A DNA stretch of 64,000 nucleotides from NCBI GenBank assembly GCA_030015575.1, contig JASDDO010000016.1, positions 107,589,241 through 107,653,240 on the forward strand, in the 5' to 3' direction. The notes under the pieces were generated by a model. It did not search any database. It was not told where the DNA came from and saw only the letters and a list, made by a program, of their open reading frames with translations. This DNA comes from Agapanthus africanus. Lineage: Eukaryota > Streptophyta > Magnoliopsida > Asparagales > Amaryllidaceae. Below, one piece after another: positions 1-11,237 of the stretch (positions are counted from its first letter, which is position 1; every line of letters begins with the position of its first letter). Both the position numbers and the translations under genes were made by a program.

Positions 1-2092
1 GATTATTTTGTTGGCATATCCTATGACATTTAGGATGTGTGAGTGCGGATTTTTGAGTAATCGGGTTTTAGTTTTGCCGGGCGACCAAATCGGCGATTTT
101 AGTAGATTTTTGCGATTTTCGCGTGTGTTCCGCGCACTTTGTGCACGTTGTACCTAGCTTGTGAACTATGGTATTTTCGTTAGGGAATTGCGTCGTTCTT
201 GATATGTAACCTTATGTTTGTATTGATGTAAATTCCAGGTTCAGTCGCGGAGACGTCAGACGCGGCACGAAAGGGGAAAGCGGTGATTGGACGTGACTAG
301 CTAGGGATTTCGGTGAGTAGATGTAACATCTACGGGGGACTATCGTTGGATGGCGCAAGTCGCCCGATAGTTTTAGTAGCTTAAAAAGATTCTTAGCAAT
401 GTTAGTAATTAGGGGTGTAATACTTGTATGATTATTTGCTACATTCATGCCTTATATTGACATACATATACGAACCCATTCTATAGGACACCTGCACCAT
501 TGCCAGGGTTTTATATGCAGCACGAGCACTATTCATGCTTACACACACACCCTGGTAATTGCCATGCCACCACACTAGATAACCTTTAAATTGAAACCTT
601 TTACTATAATTGATACTTAACTTGCGCTATTGCTTTAATTCCTTAAAAATGAAATCGTAGGATTGCTATTCATGTGCATGCACTTCATCATATTATTTGT
701 TCATGCCTAATCTATTAATCACACATTGCAACTTGATTATTGATACCATATGCATTCATTATCATTGACATATGCACTTATGAGGATTTCTTGAGATTTT
801 ATGATATTTCTGGATTTCGGGGGAAAGCCGCAAAATTTCTAAACTTATTACTTTTTTTAAATATGTAAATTGCGGTTTTCTAGTGATGTAAGTGTCGTCC
901 ACCATGAGTTTGCTGTGGTTTTCGAGATCCGTGTCGAGGAGTGGAGGAACCGTCACGGGTACATGGTGGGCCCGGTAAGGTACCCCGGGGCAAGAGGAAT
1001 GTGTTGTTGACGTTGAGCCTGGCAGGGGATGGATTACCTACCGGTGACCGTTTTGGCACGGCGGATATCCAGAGGATACCGACCGGGGCCGCGAGAGGAT
1101 GAGATATTGACCTTGAGATGGGTCAGCCGGATGGCTGAGGCCAGAGACACTATGACATGGATTTATGAGATTTGAGACAGTTTTTAGGTGTCGTTGCTCG
1201 ACACAGATTGTTGTCGATTCTATGAGTATTATGCTGGCATTTTAAAAGAGTTTCAAAAAAACAAAAAGAGATAAAATGTTTCTTATATATACCTATTGAA
1301 ACCTCAGACATTCATATTGCATACCTACCTGCTATTATGTCCCGCCTTACCTGTATTTTAGATGTTAGGATGCTTGTGTGCATACTTATGATAGCCTCTA
1401 TAGATGTTATTTATTACTCTTGAGTTGGCAACTCACCCCCGTTGTGCCACAGCCTTTTTCAGGTCCGCTCCGTCAGTACAGTAGCGGCGGGCGCACTTGT
1501 TTCTTTTGCCTCCTTTGCCTGGACTCGAGGTTTTGCTCTTAGGTGGGTTATATCATTATTTTTGTACCACCTTGTATATTCTTTGTATCTAGAGTACTCC
1601 ATCTACTGTATCTACCAGCATTATTTTATATTGACCTAAAGATGAGACTGTGAGATTTGTGCACTTTTTATGCTGTATTTTGGGGTCGAGCTCACTTGAG
1701 TCGACATGCTGTTTTCTCATGCTCCTTATGATTATTTGCATGTTGTTGTTTTATATTGCGTGGGATTTGTGACCGCCTTGTGGCGAAGAGCTAGCTCCCG
1801 CTTGGGGATGCCCTATTTTGTTGGTTTCATATATATTCTTGTTGTACCCATTTTGGGGGCCAGTATTTACAAAGGAGAATCTGCCAAAATTTTCGGAAAA
1901 ATTGGTATTGTTTTTAAAAAGGGTTTTACATGACTTATTTGATAAACTCGCTTTCAATTGATTGGGTTTTCTTCACTCTTTTGCTTATTTGGTTTTGGTT
2001 TTCTGGGCTTTGGCTTACTTATTTTACGGACGTCTTGGGATGTTTCGTAAACTTAAGTGTCAGTCACGTTCCGTACCCTGCGGGTCGTGACA
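1..2092 (+). repeat. G1 5' LTR, 3' portion
   Basis: Nearly identical to 7819-9909 and ends in the same GGGTCGTGACA. The PBS follows directly, which fixes the LTR end. The first 1.35 kb of the LTR lies left of the window. Differences from the 3' LTR are scattered substitutions and one A indel near 107. The small ORFs in it are not conserved between the two copies and are not considered genes. Confidence 0.95.
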
Positions 2093-2096
2093 AAGT

Positions 2097-2108
2097 TGGT
2101 ATCAGAGC
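2097..2108 (+). other. G1 primer binding site (initiator tRNA-Met)
   Basis: TGGTATCAGAGC begins four bases after the LTR end. It is complementary to the 3' end of plant initiator tRNA-Met, the usual primer for chromoviruses and most copia elements. The remaining leader to 2327 (about 220 bp) shows nothing else recognisable. Confidence 0.93.
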
Positions 2109-2327
2109 GATAGGTTTTACCTTTTTGAGTGTAGGATGACCCTTGGTAGATGGAGTAAGTGACTTAAGCAGGGTAACGTAGCGTGTGTATGTCCGCGGCA
2201 TACTTGCGCTACGGTACTCCGCCTAAGTGACTTTAGGATATACTTGCTTGAAATTCCTTCTTCAATTCCGTGTATCCTATGATTCTATTGCACTGTTCTT
2301 ATTATCCTTTTTCCTATACCAGCCACT

Positions 2328-2870
2328 ATGCCGCCGAAGGATACGAGAGCGCAGAGGGCTGCCGCCCGAGATGAGATTCGAGCTGGCTCGTCCGAGACTA
2401 GGACTGAGCAGGGTGGTATGCCTACGCCGCAGGGACAGACCGATCCACCTTCCCCAGGCCGTATGGATAGGCTTGAGTCCTGTATGGAGGAGCTGCGACA
2501 GATGATGGGAGGCGTGCAGGAGCTACGACAGATGGTGGGATCCTTAGTAGAGGTCAATCGAGCGCAGAGATCGGATACTACTCCCCCTACGGTCGTTTCG
2601 AGACCGAGCTGGATTCGCACTGATATGTTAGCACCTAGGCGTGTTCGCAGAGGCCGTGGCGGATTCTTTAGGGGCCAGTTGGATCGCCTTCACCCATATG
2701 GTCAGCAGCCATGGTTAGGATGTTTTTGGTGTGGTAGCCTACATCATCGTATCAGAGACTGTCCGATGAGACGACAGGGAGCGGCGACCGTTCCGCATGT
2801 GACCCTACCACCATCACCACCCCCTCCTCAGAGAGCTCTACTTCTTACCACTGGCGATGCTCCACGTTAG
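2328..2870 (+). pseudogene. G1 gag remnant: N-terminus plus zinc knuckle, capsid core missing
   Basis: 180 codons starting MPPKDTRAQRAAARDEIRAG, a typical chromovirus Gag N-terminus. A CCHC knuckle (CFWCGSLHHRIRDC, C-x2-C-x4-H-x4-C) lies at about residues 132-145 and is followed by a basic, proline-rich stretch. The conserved capsid domain of Retrotrans_gag proteins, normally between these parts, is absent: the sequence jumps from VSRPSW to the Arg/Gly-rich run before the knuckle. An in-frame TAG (2868-2870) then separates gag from pol. The frame is the same on both sides, so the ancestor was probably one gag-pol ORF and the TAG may be a mutated CAG. This copy cannot make a normal Gag shell. 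Confidence 0.85.
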
Positions 2871-4870
2871 ATAGGTGCACCCAGAGGCCGTGGACGCGGC
2901 GGTCCTGTTCAGAGAGGACGGGGAGGCAGAGGCCGAGGTCGAGGTCAGCCCGCTATCGGTGGAGGACAGGCCCGAGTATTTGCTTTGACACCGCAGGATG
3001 CGCAGGCATCCAATGCCGTTGTGACAGGTACCTTGCCAGTTTGTTCTTTCGACGCCCGGGTATTATTTGACCCAGGTTCCACACATTCGTACGTCTCTAC
3101 ACACTTTGCACCGATGTTGGGCCGTGAGTCGTCGTCGTTAGATCATCCGCTTGTTGTTAGTACTCCGGTAGGCGAGTCGTTTGTCGCTCGTTTTGTATTT
3201 CGTTTGTGTTCCGTTCGTATTGGGGAGAGGGATTCATCAGTTGATTTGATTCTCCTCGATATGTTGGACTTTGATGTGCTTCTGGGCATGGATTGGCTAG
3301 CCACTTGTTATGCTTCGGTGGACTGCCGTGAGAAGGCAGTCATATTTAGCTTTCCGGGGGAGCCAGTCCTTGTTTTTCAGGGAGACCGCAGCGTCACCCT
3401 TCCCAGCTTGATTTCGTCTCTTCGCGCTGGTCAGCTCTTGCGGAAGGGATGTCAGGAATTCTTAGCGTATATTTGTGATACTCGAGCTGCAGAGGTTCCG
3501 TTGGACCGGGTCCCGGTTGTTTGTGAGTTCCCTGATGTTTTCCCTGATGAACTACCTGGGCTACCACCTGAGCGCGATGTTGAGTTTTGCATTGATTTGA
3601 TTCCCGGCTCGGTGCCTATTTCTATACCGCCTTATCGGATGGCCCCGGCAGAGCTTCGAGAGCTGAAGGATCAGTTGCAGGATTTGTTAGAGAAGGGGCT
3701 TATTCGACCTAGTGTTTCTCCGTGGGGTGCTCCGGTCCTGTTTGTCAAGAAGAAGGATGGAAGTTTGCGCTTATGTATCGACTACCGCCAGCTGAACAAA
3801 GTTACCGTTCGGAACAGATATCCGTTGCCACGCATCGATGACTTGTTCGACCAGCTTCAGGGTGCGGGATATTTTTCGTGGATCGACTTGCGATCAGGAT
3901 ACCATCAGCTGCGAGTTCGACAGGAGGATATACCGAAGACAGCCTTCCGTACACGCTATGGCCACTACGAGTTTTTGGTGATATCGTTCGGACTCACCAA
4001 CGCCCCAGCAGCATTCATGGATTTGATGAACCGTACATTTAGGCCGTATCTTGACTTGTTCATCATCGTGTTTATCGACGATATCTTGGTGTACTCCCGG
4101 AGCAGAGAGGAGCACGAGCAGCACTTGCAGATTACATTACAGACTCTGAAGGAGCACCAGTTGTTCGCAAAGTTCTCCAAGTGTGCATTTTGGCTGGACA
4201 GCGTCGGATTCTTGGGTCACGTGGTTACGAGAGACGGCATATGTGTGGACCCGAAGAAGATTGAGGCTGTTCAGCAGTGGCCTCGACCTACATCGGTTAC
4301 TGAGATCCGTAGTTTTCTAGGCTTGGCAGGCTACTACAGGCGTTTTGTTCAGGACTTCTCCCGTATAGCTGCACCTTTGACCGGTTTGACCCGGAAGGGA
4401 GTTCCTTTCGTTTGGACGGAGGAGTGCGAGCACAGTTTTCAGCAGCTACGGACTCGTTTGACTACAGCGCCGGTATTATCTTTGCCTTCGGGATCAGGCG
4501 GATTTGTGGTCTACTGTGATGCTTCGCGAGTGGGATTAGGATGCGTATTGATGCAGCATGGCCGAGTGATCGCATATGCTTCTCGGCAGTTGAAGAAACA
4601 TGAACAGAACTACCCCACTCATGATTTGGAGATGGCTGCAGTGGTCTTTGCATTGAAGATTTGGCGACATTACCTATATGGCGAGTCGTGCCAAATATTC
4701 ACAGACCACAAGAGCTTAAAATACATATTTCAGCAGCGAGACCTGAACCTCAGACAGCGTCGTTGGATGGAGTTGGTGAAAGACTACGACTGCGAGATCT
4801 TATATCACCCAAGCAAGGCGAATGTGGTGGCAGATGCGTTGAGTAGGAGGCCCGGGGTAGTCTATCCTTT
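2871..4870 (+). pseudogene. G1 pol part 1: protease, reverse transcriptase, RNase H
   Basis: Continues the gag frame after the TAG, with a Gly/Arg-rich RGRGG linker first and no ATG of its own near the start; an open frame runs on to 5081. Aspartic protease motif [12 protein letters not shown], then a clean RT: the [12 protein letters not shown] block, [12 protein letters not shown] and the catalytic FIDD at 4071-4082. RNase H follows with [16 protein letters not shown] and [10 protein letters not shown], ending at DALSRRPG. After about 4866 the frame is wrong: the native continuation is in the frame of the next ORF, so a 1-nt indel in the T-run at 4868-4872 splits pol. Apart from this and the gag damage the domains look catalytically complete. 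Confidence 0.92.
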
Positions 4871-6460
4871 TTGCGCGCAGTGCAGAGGCAGTCGTCAGCA
4901 GATTGGCAGATGTTATGTGACAGCCGAGTTGAGTTCGAGTTCACTCAGACAGGGGGACAGCTCGCGCATGTTCGTGCACGCCCACAGTTGCTTGACCGTA
5001 TATATGAGGCACAGCGCAGTGACGACCGTTGCTCAGAGATCATGGCACAGATGGGACAGGGCAGATTTTCCGAGTTCGTGATTGACGATCAGGGGATTTT
5101 ACGTTATGGATCTAGACTGTGCGTACCAGATGCTGATGGATTGCGGCGCGACATTCTTGAGGAGGCACACCGATCAGTGTATAGTGTCCACCCCGGTTCC
5201 ACCAAGATGTACCACGATATGAGAGAGACCTACTGGTGGGACGGGATGAAGAGGGACATTGCGGAGTTTGTATCGAGATGCCTGACTTGCCAGCAAGTCA
5301 AGGCCGAGCACCAGAGGCCCGCAGGAGAGCTGCAGCCGTTACCCATTCCGGAGTGGAAATGGGAGCAGATTTCGATGGACTTCGTTGTGGGTCTACCCAG
5401 GACCAGTCGAGGGTACGACTCCATCTGGGTGATCGTGGATAGATTGACGAAAGCGGCTCACTTCCTACCAGTGAAGGCCACTTTCAGCTTCGCTCAGTAT
5501 GCTCAGCTCTACATTGACGAGATCGTGCGACTACATGGCGTACCGACTTGTATCGTGTCAGATCGAGGCACTCAGTTTACCAGCCGACTATGGCAGAGAC
5601 TTCAGGAGACTTTGGGCACTCGTTTGAGCTTCAGCACAGCGTTTCATCCGCAGACCGACGGACAGTCAGAGCGGACCATTCAGACTCTCGAGGACATGCT
5701 CAGAGCGTGCGTTTTAGACTTCGGCGGTAGCTGGGATCGTCATTTACCTCTAGTGGAGTTCTCCTACAACAACAGCTTCCAGGATACTATTCAGATGGCA
5801 CCTTTCGAGGCATTGTATGGGAGGAGATGCAAATCGCCCGTCTGTTGGACAGAGCTCAGCGAGAGCAGTATTTTGGGGCCGCAGCTTGTTGACGAGACGA
5901 CAACGAAGATACAGTTGATCCGAGAGCGGATGAGAGCGGCTCAGAGCAGGCAGAAATCGTATGCAGATAGGCGCCGTCGCAGACTAGAGTTCGCAGTTGG
6001 CGATCATGTTTTTCTGAGGGTCTCTCCGATGAAGGGCGTGATGCGATTTGGGCGGAAAGGAAAGCTTAGTCCCAAATTTGTGGGTCCCTTCGAGATCCTC
6101 GAGCGTGTCGGCGCTGTTGCATATCGTTTGGCTCTTCCACCCAGCTTTCCCGATGTTCACCCCGTCTTCCATGTTTCGATGCTCCGCAAGTACCTTCACG
6201 ACCCTTCGCATGCGATTCAGCACCCGACAGTCCAGCTAGAGCGCGACCTTTCGTTTGCAGAGCAGCCGGTGGCCATTCTGGATCGGCAGGTGAAGAAGTT
6301 GAGATCGAAGATTATACCAACCGTCAAGGTCCTCTGGCGTAGCCCGAGCAGCGAGGAGGTTACCTGGGAGACCGAGAGCGAGATGAGGAAGAAACATCCC
6401 CATCTCTTTGAAGGTACGCGTAGTTATATTTTTTTAAATTCGGGGACCGAATTTCTTTAA
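4871..6460 (+). pseudogene. G1 pol part 2: integrase with C-terminal chromodomain
   Basis: About 529 codons in the frame reached after the frameshift; there is no ATG at the boundary. It carries the HHCC zinc-binding domain (HRSVYSVH ... CLTCQ), then the D,D35E core: MDFVVGLP, VSDRGTQFTS, and the Glu in TDGQSERTIQ. A GPF-type motif (KFVGPFEIL) follows. The last 70 residues (EQPVAILDRQVKKLRSKIIP, then VKVLW and EVTWETE) match a plant chromovirus type-II chromodomain, thought to steer integration to heterochromatin. Coding stops at TAA 6458-6460, directly before the PPT. The domain itself seems intact; the broken polyprotein upstream makes it a pseudogene. Confidence 0.92.
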
Positions 6461-6470
6461 GGGGGAAGAT
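6459..6470 (+). other. G1 polypurine tract
   Basis: The purine-rich AAGGGGGAAGAT lies immediately 5' of the 3' LTR start TGTAACGCC, where plus-strand priming is expected. Confidence 0.9.
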
Positions 6471-9400
6471 TGTAACGCCTTGAAAAGTCGTTTTGGTGTT
6501 TTCCTGAAAATCGGTGAAAATTCGGTATTTTTCCGAAAACCGTCCTTTTTGTTATTTTGTAGTTTAGGACTAATTATACCTAATTTGGATAGGTAATTGC
6601 TAGTTTTTAGTAGCAAATGAGTTAATTATGAAATTCTAGTCGTTTAAAAATTTTCCCTAATTTTTCAATTTTTTAATATTATTTTAAGCCGGTAAGAAAA
6701 TACATTAATTTAGCGATAAATACAAATTTTTCTGGGCTAATTTTAATCTTTAAAATTATGTTAATTAAAATCTAGTTGTAACATAAATTTTTAGTATTTT
6801 ATTTTGATTTTTAACTAATTTTTATTATAGAAAACGAAATTTATTGACTTTAAGCTTAAACTTGCAATTTTTGACTTGTAGGGGGTCTTTTTGCATAATT
6901 TTTTTTTTTGTGCACTCTCTCTCACTCATTCCTCACCTCTAGGCCGGCCCCACCACCATCAGGTCCAGAAAAATTCCATGCTCCTTGACTTGTTTTATTG
7001 TGTGGAAATGATGGTTGTTTTGTGAAAGGTTTGAATTTGTTTTTGGGTATAGTCTTTTGTGGTTGGTAGGAGTTGACCAAGACCTCTTTCCCACACCCCA
7101 CACCAACCCCTCTCCCTCATTTCTGGCCGAATTCCAGCAGCCCCCCCTTCATCTCCTTGTTCTTTCATTTTCTTCAAAAAATTCATTAAGTTGCTTCAAA
7201 ATTCCAAATTTAAAACTCACAAATTAAACCCCATTCTTCATCCCTTTTTCCTTCACCTCTCTTGCTTGGAATCATGGTGCTAGGAGGCCATCATTGAGGC
7301 AAATTTCTTCTTGCTAGATCCATAGGTTTGAGGTATAATTTCTACTCTTTTAATTTATTATGGTTAAAATCCTTTAATTAAATTGTTTTAGTGTTAATTT
7401 AGTGCTATTTTCATTCTAGTTTTGTTTAAAGTTAATGGTTGAGTTAACTAGGGTTTCTTGAAACCATGTTTTAGTTAATTAAATCTAGTTAATTAATCTA
7501 GTGGTTTACTTAACCAACCAATATGGTTACTTTGCTTAAGTGGCTTGATGTTATGCTAATCTAAGTTAACTTGTGTGAAATTTTCATGGTTGTTGCTAAT
7601 TACCAAATTCAAGAAAGGGTTGTGTTTGGATATTGGGTTTTGTAGCATGGTAAATGAGTTAAAATTGTGTTGTTGTGGCTAACTAGTTGTGTGGTTGGAT
7701 GGTTGTGTTGGACTGTGATAACTTTGTCGCTAATTGTCGATGTTTGCACCAAATTGCAAATTCTAGCTTACTAGGTTTTTATGTAAATTATTGTGGCGAA
7801 TTAATTGCGTTATCTAGATTATTTTGTTGGCATATCCTATGACATTTAGGATGCGTGAGTGCGGATTTTTGAGTAATCGGGTTTTAGTTTTGCCGGGCGA
7901 CCAAAATCGGCGATTTTAGTAGATTTTTGCGATTTTCGCGTGTGTTCCGCGCACTTTGTGCACGTTGTACCTAGCTTGTGAACTATGGTATTTTCGTTAG
8001 GGAATTGCGTCGTTCTTGATATGTAACCTTATGTTTGTATTGATGTAAATTCCAGGTTCAGTCGCGGAGACGTCAGAAGCGGCACGAAAGGGGAAAGCGG
8101 TGATTGGACGTGACTAGCTAGGGATTCCGGTGAGTAGATGTAACATCTACGGGGGACTATCGTTGCATGGCGCAAGTCGCCCGATAGTTTTAGTAGCTTA
8201 AAAAGATTCTTAGCAATGTTAGTAATTAGGGGTGTAATACTTGTATGATTATTTGCTACATTCATGCCTTATATTGACATACATATACGAACCCATTCTA
8301 TAGGACACCTGCACCATTGCCAGGGTTTTATATGCAGCACGAGCACTATTCATGCTTACACACACACCCTGGTAATTGCCATGCCACCACACTAGATAAC
8401 CTTTAAATTGAAACCTTTTACTATAATTGATACTTAACTTGCGCTATTGCTTTAATTCCTTAAAAATGAAATCGTAGGATTGCTATTCATGTGCATGCAC
8501 TTCATTATATTATTTGTTCATGCCCAATCTATTAATCACACATTGCAACTTGATTATTGATACCATATGCATTCATTATCATTGACATATGCACTTATGA
8601 GGATTTCTTGAGATTTTATGATATTTCTGGATTTCGGGGGAAAGCCGCAAAATTTCTAAACTTATTAATTTTTTTAAATATGTAAATTGCGGTTTTCTAG
8701 TGATGTAAGTGTCGTCCACCATGAGTTTACTGTGGTTTTCGAGATCCGTGTCGAGGAGTGGAGGAACCGTCACGGGTACATGGTGGGCCCGGTAAGGTAC
8801 CCCGGGGCAAGAGGAATGTGTTGTTGACGTTGAGCCTGGCAGGGGATGGATTACCTACCGGTGACTGTTTTGGCACGGCGGATATCCAGAGGATACCGAC
8901 CGGGGCCGCGAGAGGATGAGATATTGACATTGAGATGGGTCAGCCGGATGGCTGAGGCCAGAGACACTATGACATGGATTTATGAGATTTGAGACAGTTT
9001 TTAGGTGTCGTTGCTGGACACAGATTGTTGTCGATTCTATGAGTATTATGCTGGCATTTTAAAAGAGTTTCAAAAAAACAAAAAGAGATAAAATGTTTCT
9101 TATATATACCTATTGAAACCTCAGACATTCATATTGCATACTTACCTGCTATTATGTCCTGCCTTACCTGTATTTTAAATGCTAGGATGCTTGTGTGCAT
9201 ACTTGCGATAGCCTCTATAGATGTTATTTATTACTCACGAGTTGGCAACTCACCCCCGTTGTGCCACAGCCTTTTTCAGGTCCGCTCCGTCAGTACAGTA
9301 GCGGCGGGCGCACTTGTTTCTTTTGCCTCCTTTGCCTGGACTCGAGGTTTTGCTCTTAGGTGGGTTATATCATTATTTTTGTACCACCTTGTATATTCTT

Positions 9401-9909
9401 TGTATCTAGAGTACTCCATCTACTGTATCTACCAGCATTATTGTATATTGACCTAGAGATGAGACTGTGAGATTTGTGGACTTTTTATGCTGTATTTTGG
9501 GGTCGAGCTCACTTGAGTCGACATGCTGTTTTCTCATGCTCCTTATGATTATTTGCATGTTGTTCTTTTATATTGCGTGAGATTTGTGACCGCCTTGTGG
9601 CGAAGAGCTAGCTCCCGCTTGGGGATGCCCTATTTTGTTGGTTTCATATATATTCTTGTTGTACCCATTTTGGGGGCCAGTATTTACAAAGGAGACTCTG
9701 CCGAAATTTTCGGAAAAATTGGTATTGTTTTTAAAAAGGGTTTTACATGACTTATTTGATAAACTCGCTTTCAATTGATTGGGTTTTCTTCACTCTTTTG
9801 CTTATTTGGTTTTGGTTTTCTGGGCTTTGGCTTACTTATTTTACGGACGTCTTGGGACGTTTCGTAAACTTAAGTGCCAGTCACGTTCCGTACCCTGCGG
9901 GTCGTGACA
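6471..9909 (+). repeat. G1 3' LTR, complete (3.44 kb)
   Basis: Runs from TGTAACGCC after the PPT to GGGTCGTGACA. Its last 2.09 kb duplicates 1-2092. A pyrimidine-rich stretch with a GGCCGGCC motif at 6911-6955 may mark the transcribed leader, but no TATA box could be fixed with confidence. No gene seen. Confidence 0.95.
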
Positions 9910-11223
9910 GTTACTGATTGGATTCACAGGAGAATGTACAGGCTTGCTTGTTGATCTTCTGATCGCTCAATACCGGGTGGCTGTTACGTTTAGCTGACCG
10001 CTTGCAGCTTGTGGGTGTTTGATATGATCATCACCTACTGCCTGCGTATTGACGATTCTTTAGAGTCCTACACAGAGGTTTCCTGGCTCAGGCAAAACGG
10101 AGTAGGAGCACATATGTGATATGTGCGGGACCGAGAATAATACGATATGAGATACCGTATTCTATTCTCGCGATATGAGATATCGGCCGGGTATATGTGA
10201 TATAACCGGGTCATCGGATCAAGTGTTGATTCGATGAAATGGTACATGTTATATTAGTCGGTGTAATATAGCCGGGTTATCGGATCAAGTTTTGATTCGA
10301 TAATTTAATATATAATTATATATGTTATATATTATGTTACGTTAGCTAATATAAGCTCACTTTATTGATTCATTTTCTCACGGGATAATACATTGATATA
10401 TATGCGATATATGTTAATTGTATTATTTTCTTTTGTTACAAAATATATTGTATATGTGATATATAATAATGTAACATGTTAGGGTTACAAATTTAATAAT
10501 GGTTTAGGGTTTGGATTAGGGTTAGCTTTTGCATGAAGCTTCCATGAAGCTTCATGAAGCTTTGACTTTATGCTTAAGCTTGATATTTTGTGATGATATT
10601 ATTTAACCCAATCCAAACCTCAACCTCTAGTTAATTCTCTACATGAGTTAGCTCTATCATGCTTAACTCATGGTTAGATTTGTAACCACTACAATAATTC
10701 ATTATTCATCACAAAAGGATTAGCTTTATCTTCTTCTTCTAGCTCTTGAAAAACCTTCACTAGCTTTTGTGTTTGTGATGACTAAGTGTGAGAAATAGAA
10801 AACAAAAGAGAGAAAAATTCCTACTTCATCATCCTCATCTATTTTAGCCACTTAGATTAGGGTGTTCACTTCTCTAATAAGTTGTTTAGTAAAGTGTAAG
10901 CTTGGGTTAGAGATTCTTCAAGGTAGATCATCTTAGATCATGAAGACTTCAAGCAAGATGCATCATTCACCTCTTGGAGCCTCACGAGAGTCGGAGTTCT
11001 TGATGATCGCAGCGAAGGGAGCTCAACACGGAGCTTATGAAGTGAAGGAGCGGACTACAAAGGTTGTAATCCCTCACACTTAGTTGTAAAGATATTTACT
11101 TGCATGTGAAACCCTAATTATCTAGCAAAGATCTCGGCTTTGGGTTGTTCGTCACGTCTAAAATTTTATTCGGGCATGGTTGATGCCTTCTTGAACCTTG
11201 TATGAGTGCCTAGGAACCCTACA
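9910..11223 (+). repeat. Family A 5' LTR, 3' portion
   Basis: Matches 18055-19380. The missing first ~880 bp should lie left of the window beyond G1. It ends in GGAACCCTACA. It contains several short palindromes, for example CGAGAATA...TATTCTCG at about 10133-10171 and two copies of ATCGGATCAA...TTGATTCGAT at about 10218 and 10277. It has small indels relative to the shared LTR in the GGTTTAGGGTTT and GAAGCTTCAT tracts. Confidence 0.93.
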
Positions 11224-11224
11224 G

Positions 11225-11237
11225 TGGTATCAGAGCC
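11225..11237 (+). other. A1 primer binding site (initiator tRNA-Met)
   Basis: TGGTATCAGAGCC one base after the LTR end. Confidence 0.93.

Larger units (their letters stand above)
1..9909 (+). mobile_element. G1: Ty3/gypsy chromovirus (Tekay/Del-like), 5' end cut by window
   Basis: The layout is 5' LTR (partial), initiator-Met PBS, gag remnant, PR-RT-RNase H, integrase with a C-terminal chromodomain-like tail, PPT and 3' LTR. The pol order PR-RT-RH-IN and the chromodomain place it in the plant chromoviruses; the long LTR (3.4 kb) and GPF-type integrase fit Tekay/Del. Position 9910 onward matches the shared family-A LTR from 18055, so G1 inserted into the 5' LTR of A. The left target duplication is outside the window; the expected right copy is GTTAC at 9910-9914. 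The LTR overlap (1-2092 against 7819-9909) differs at about 30 sites by eye, roughly 1.5%. Confidence 0.95.

Noticed and set aside
2097-2108. TGGTATCAGAGC sites as tRNA fragments
   Set aside because: They lie directly after LTR ends and match only the tRNA 3' end complement; primer sites, no tRNA fold.
1442-2139. Short ORFs with hydrophobic stretches in the G1 LTR
   Set aside because: They lie inside the LTR and differ in start and length in the duplicate at 9154-9774; low-complexity T-rich translation, no domain.
10495-10525. Telomere-like TTTAGGG/TTAGGG units
   Set aside because: Only three or four imperfect units in an LTR, also in the shared LTR; not an array.
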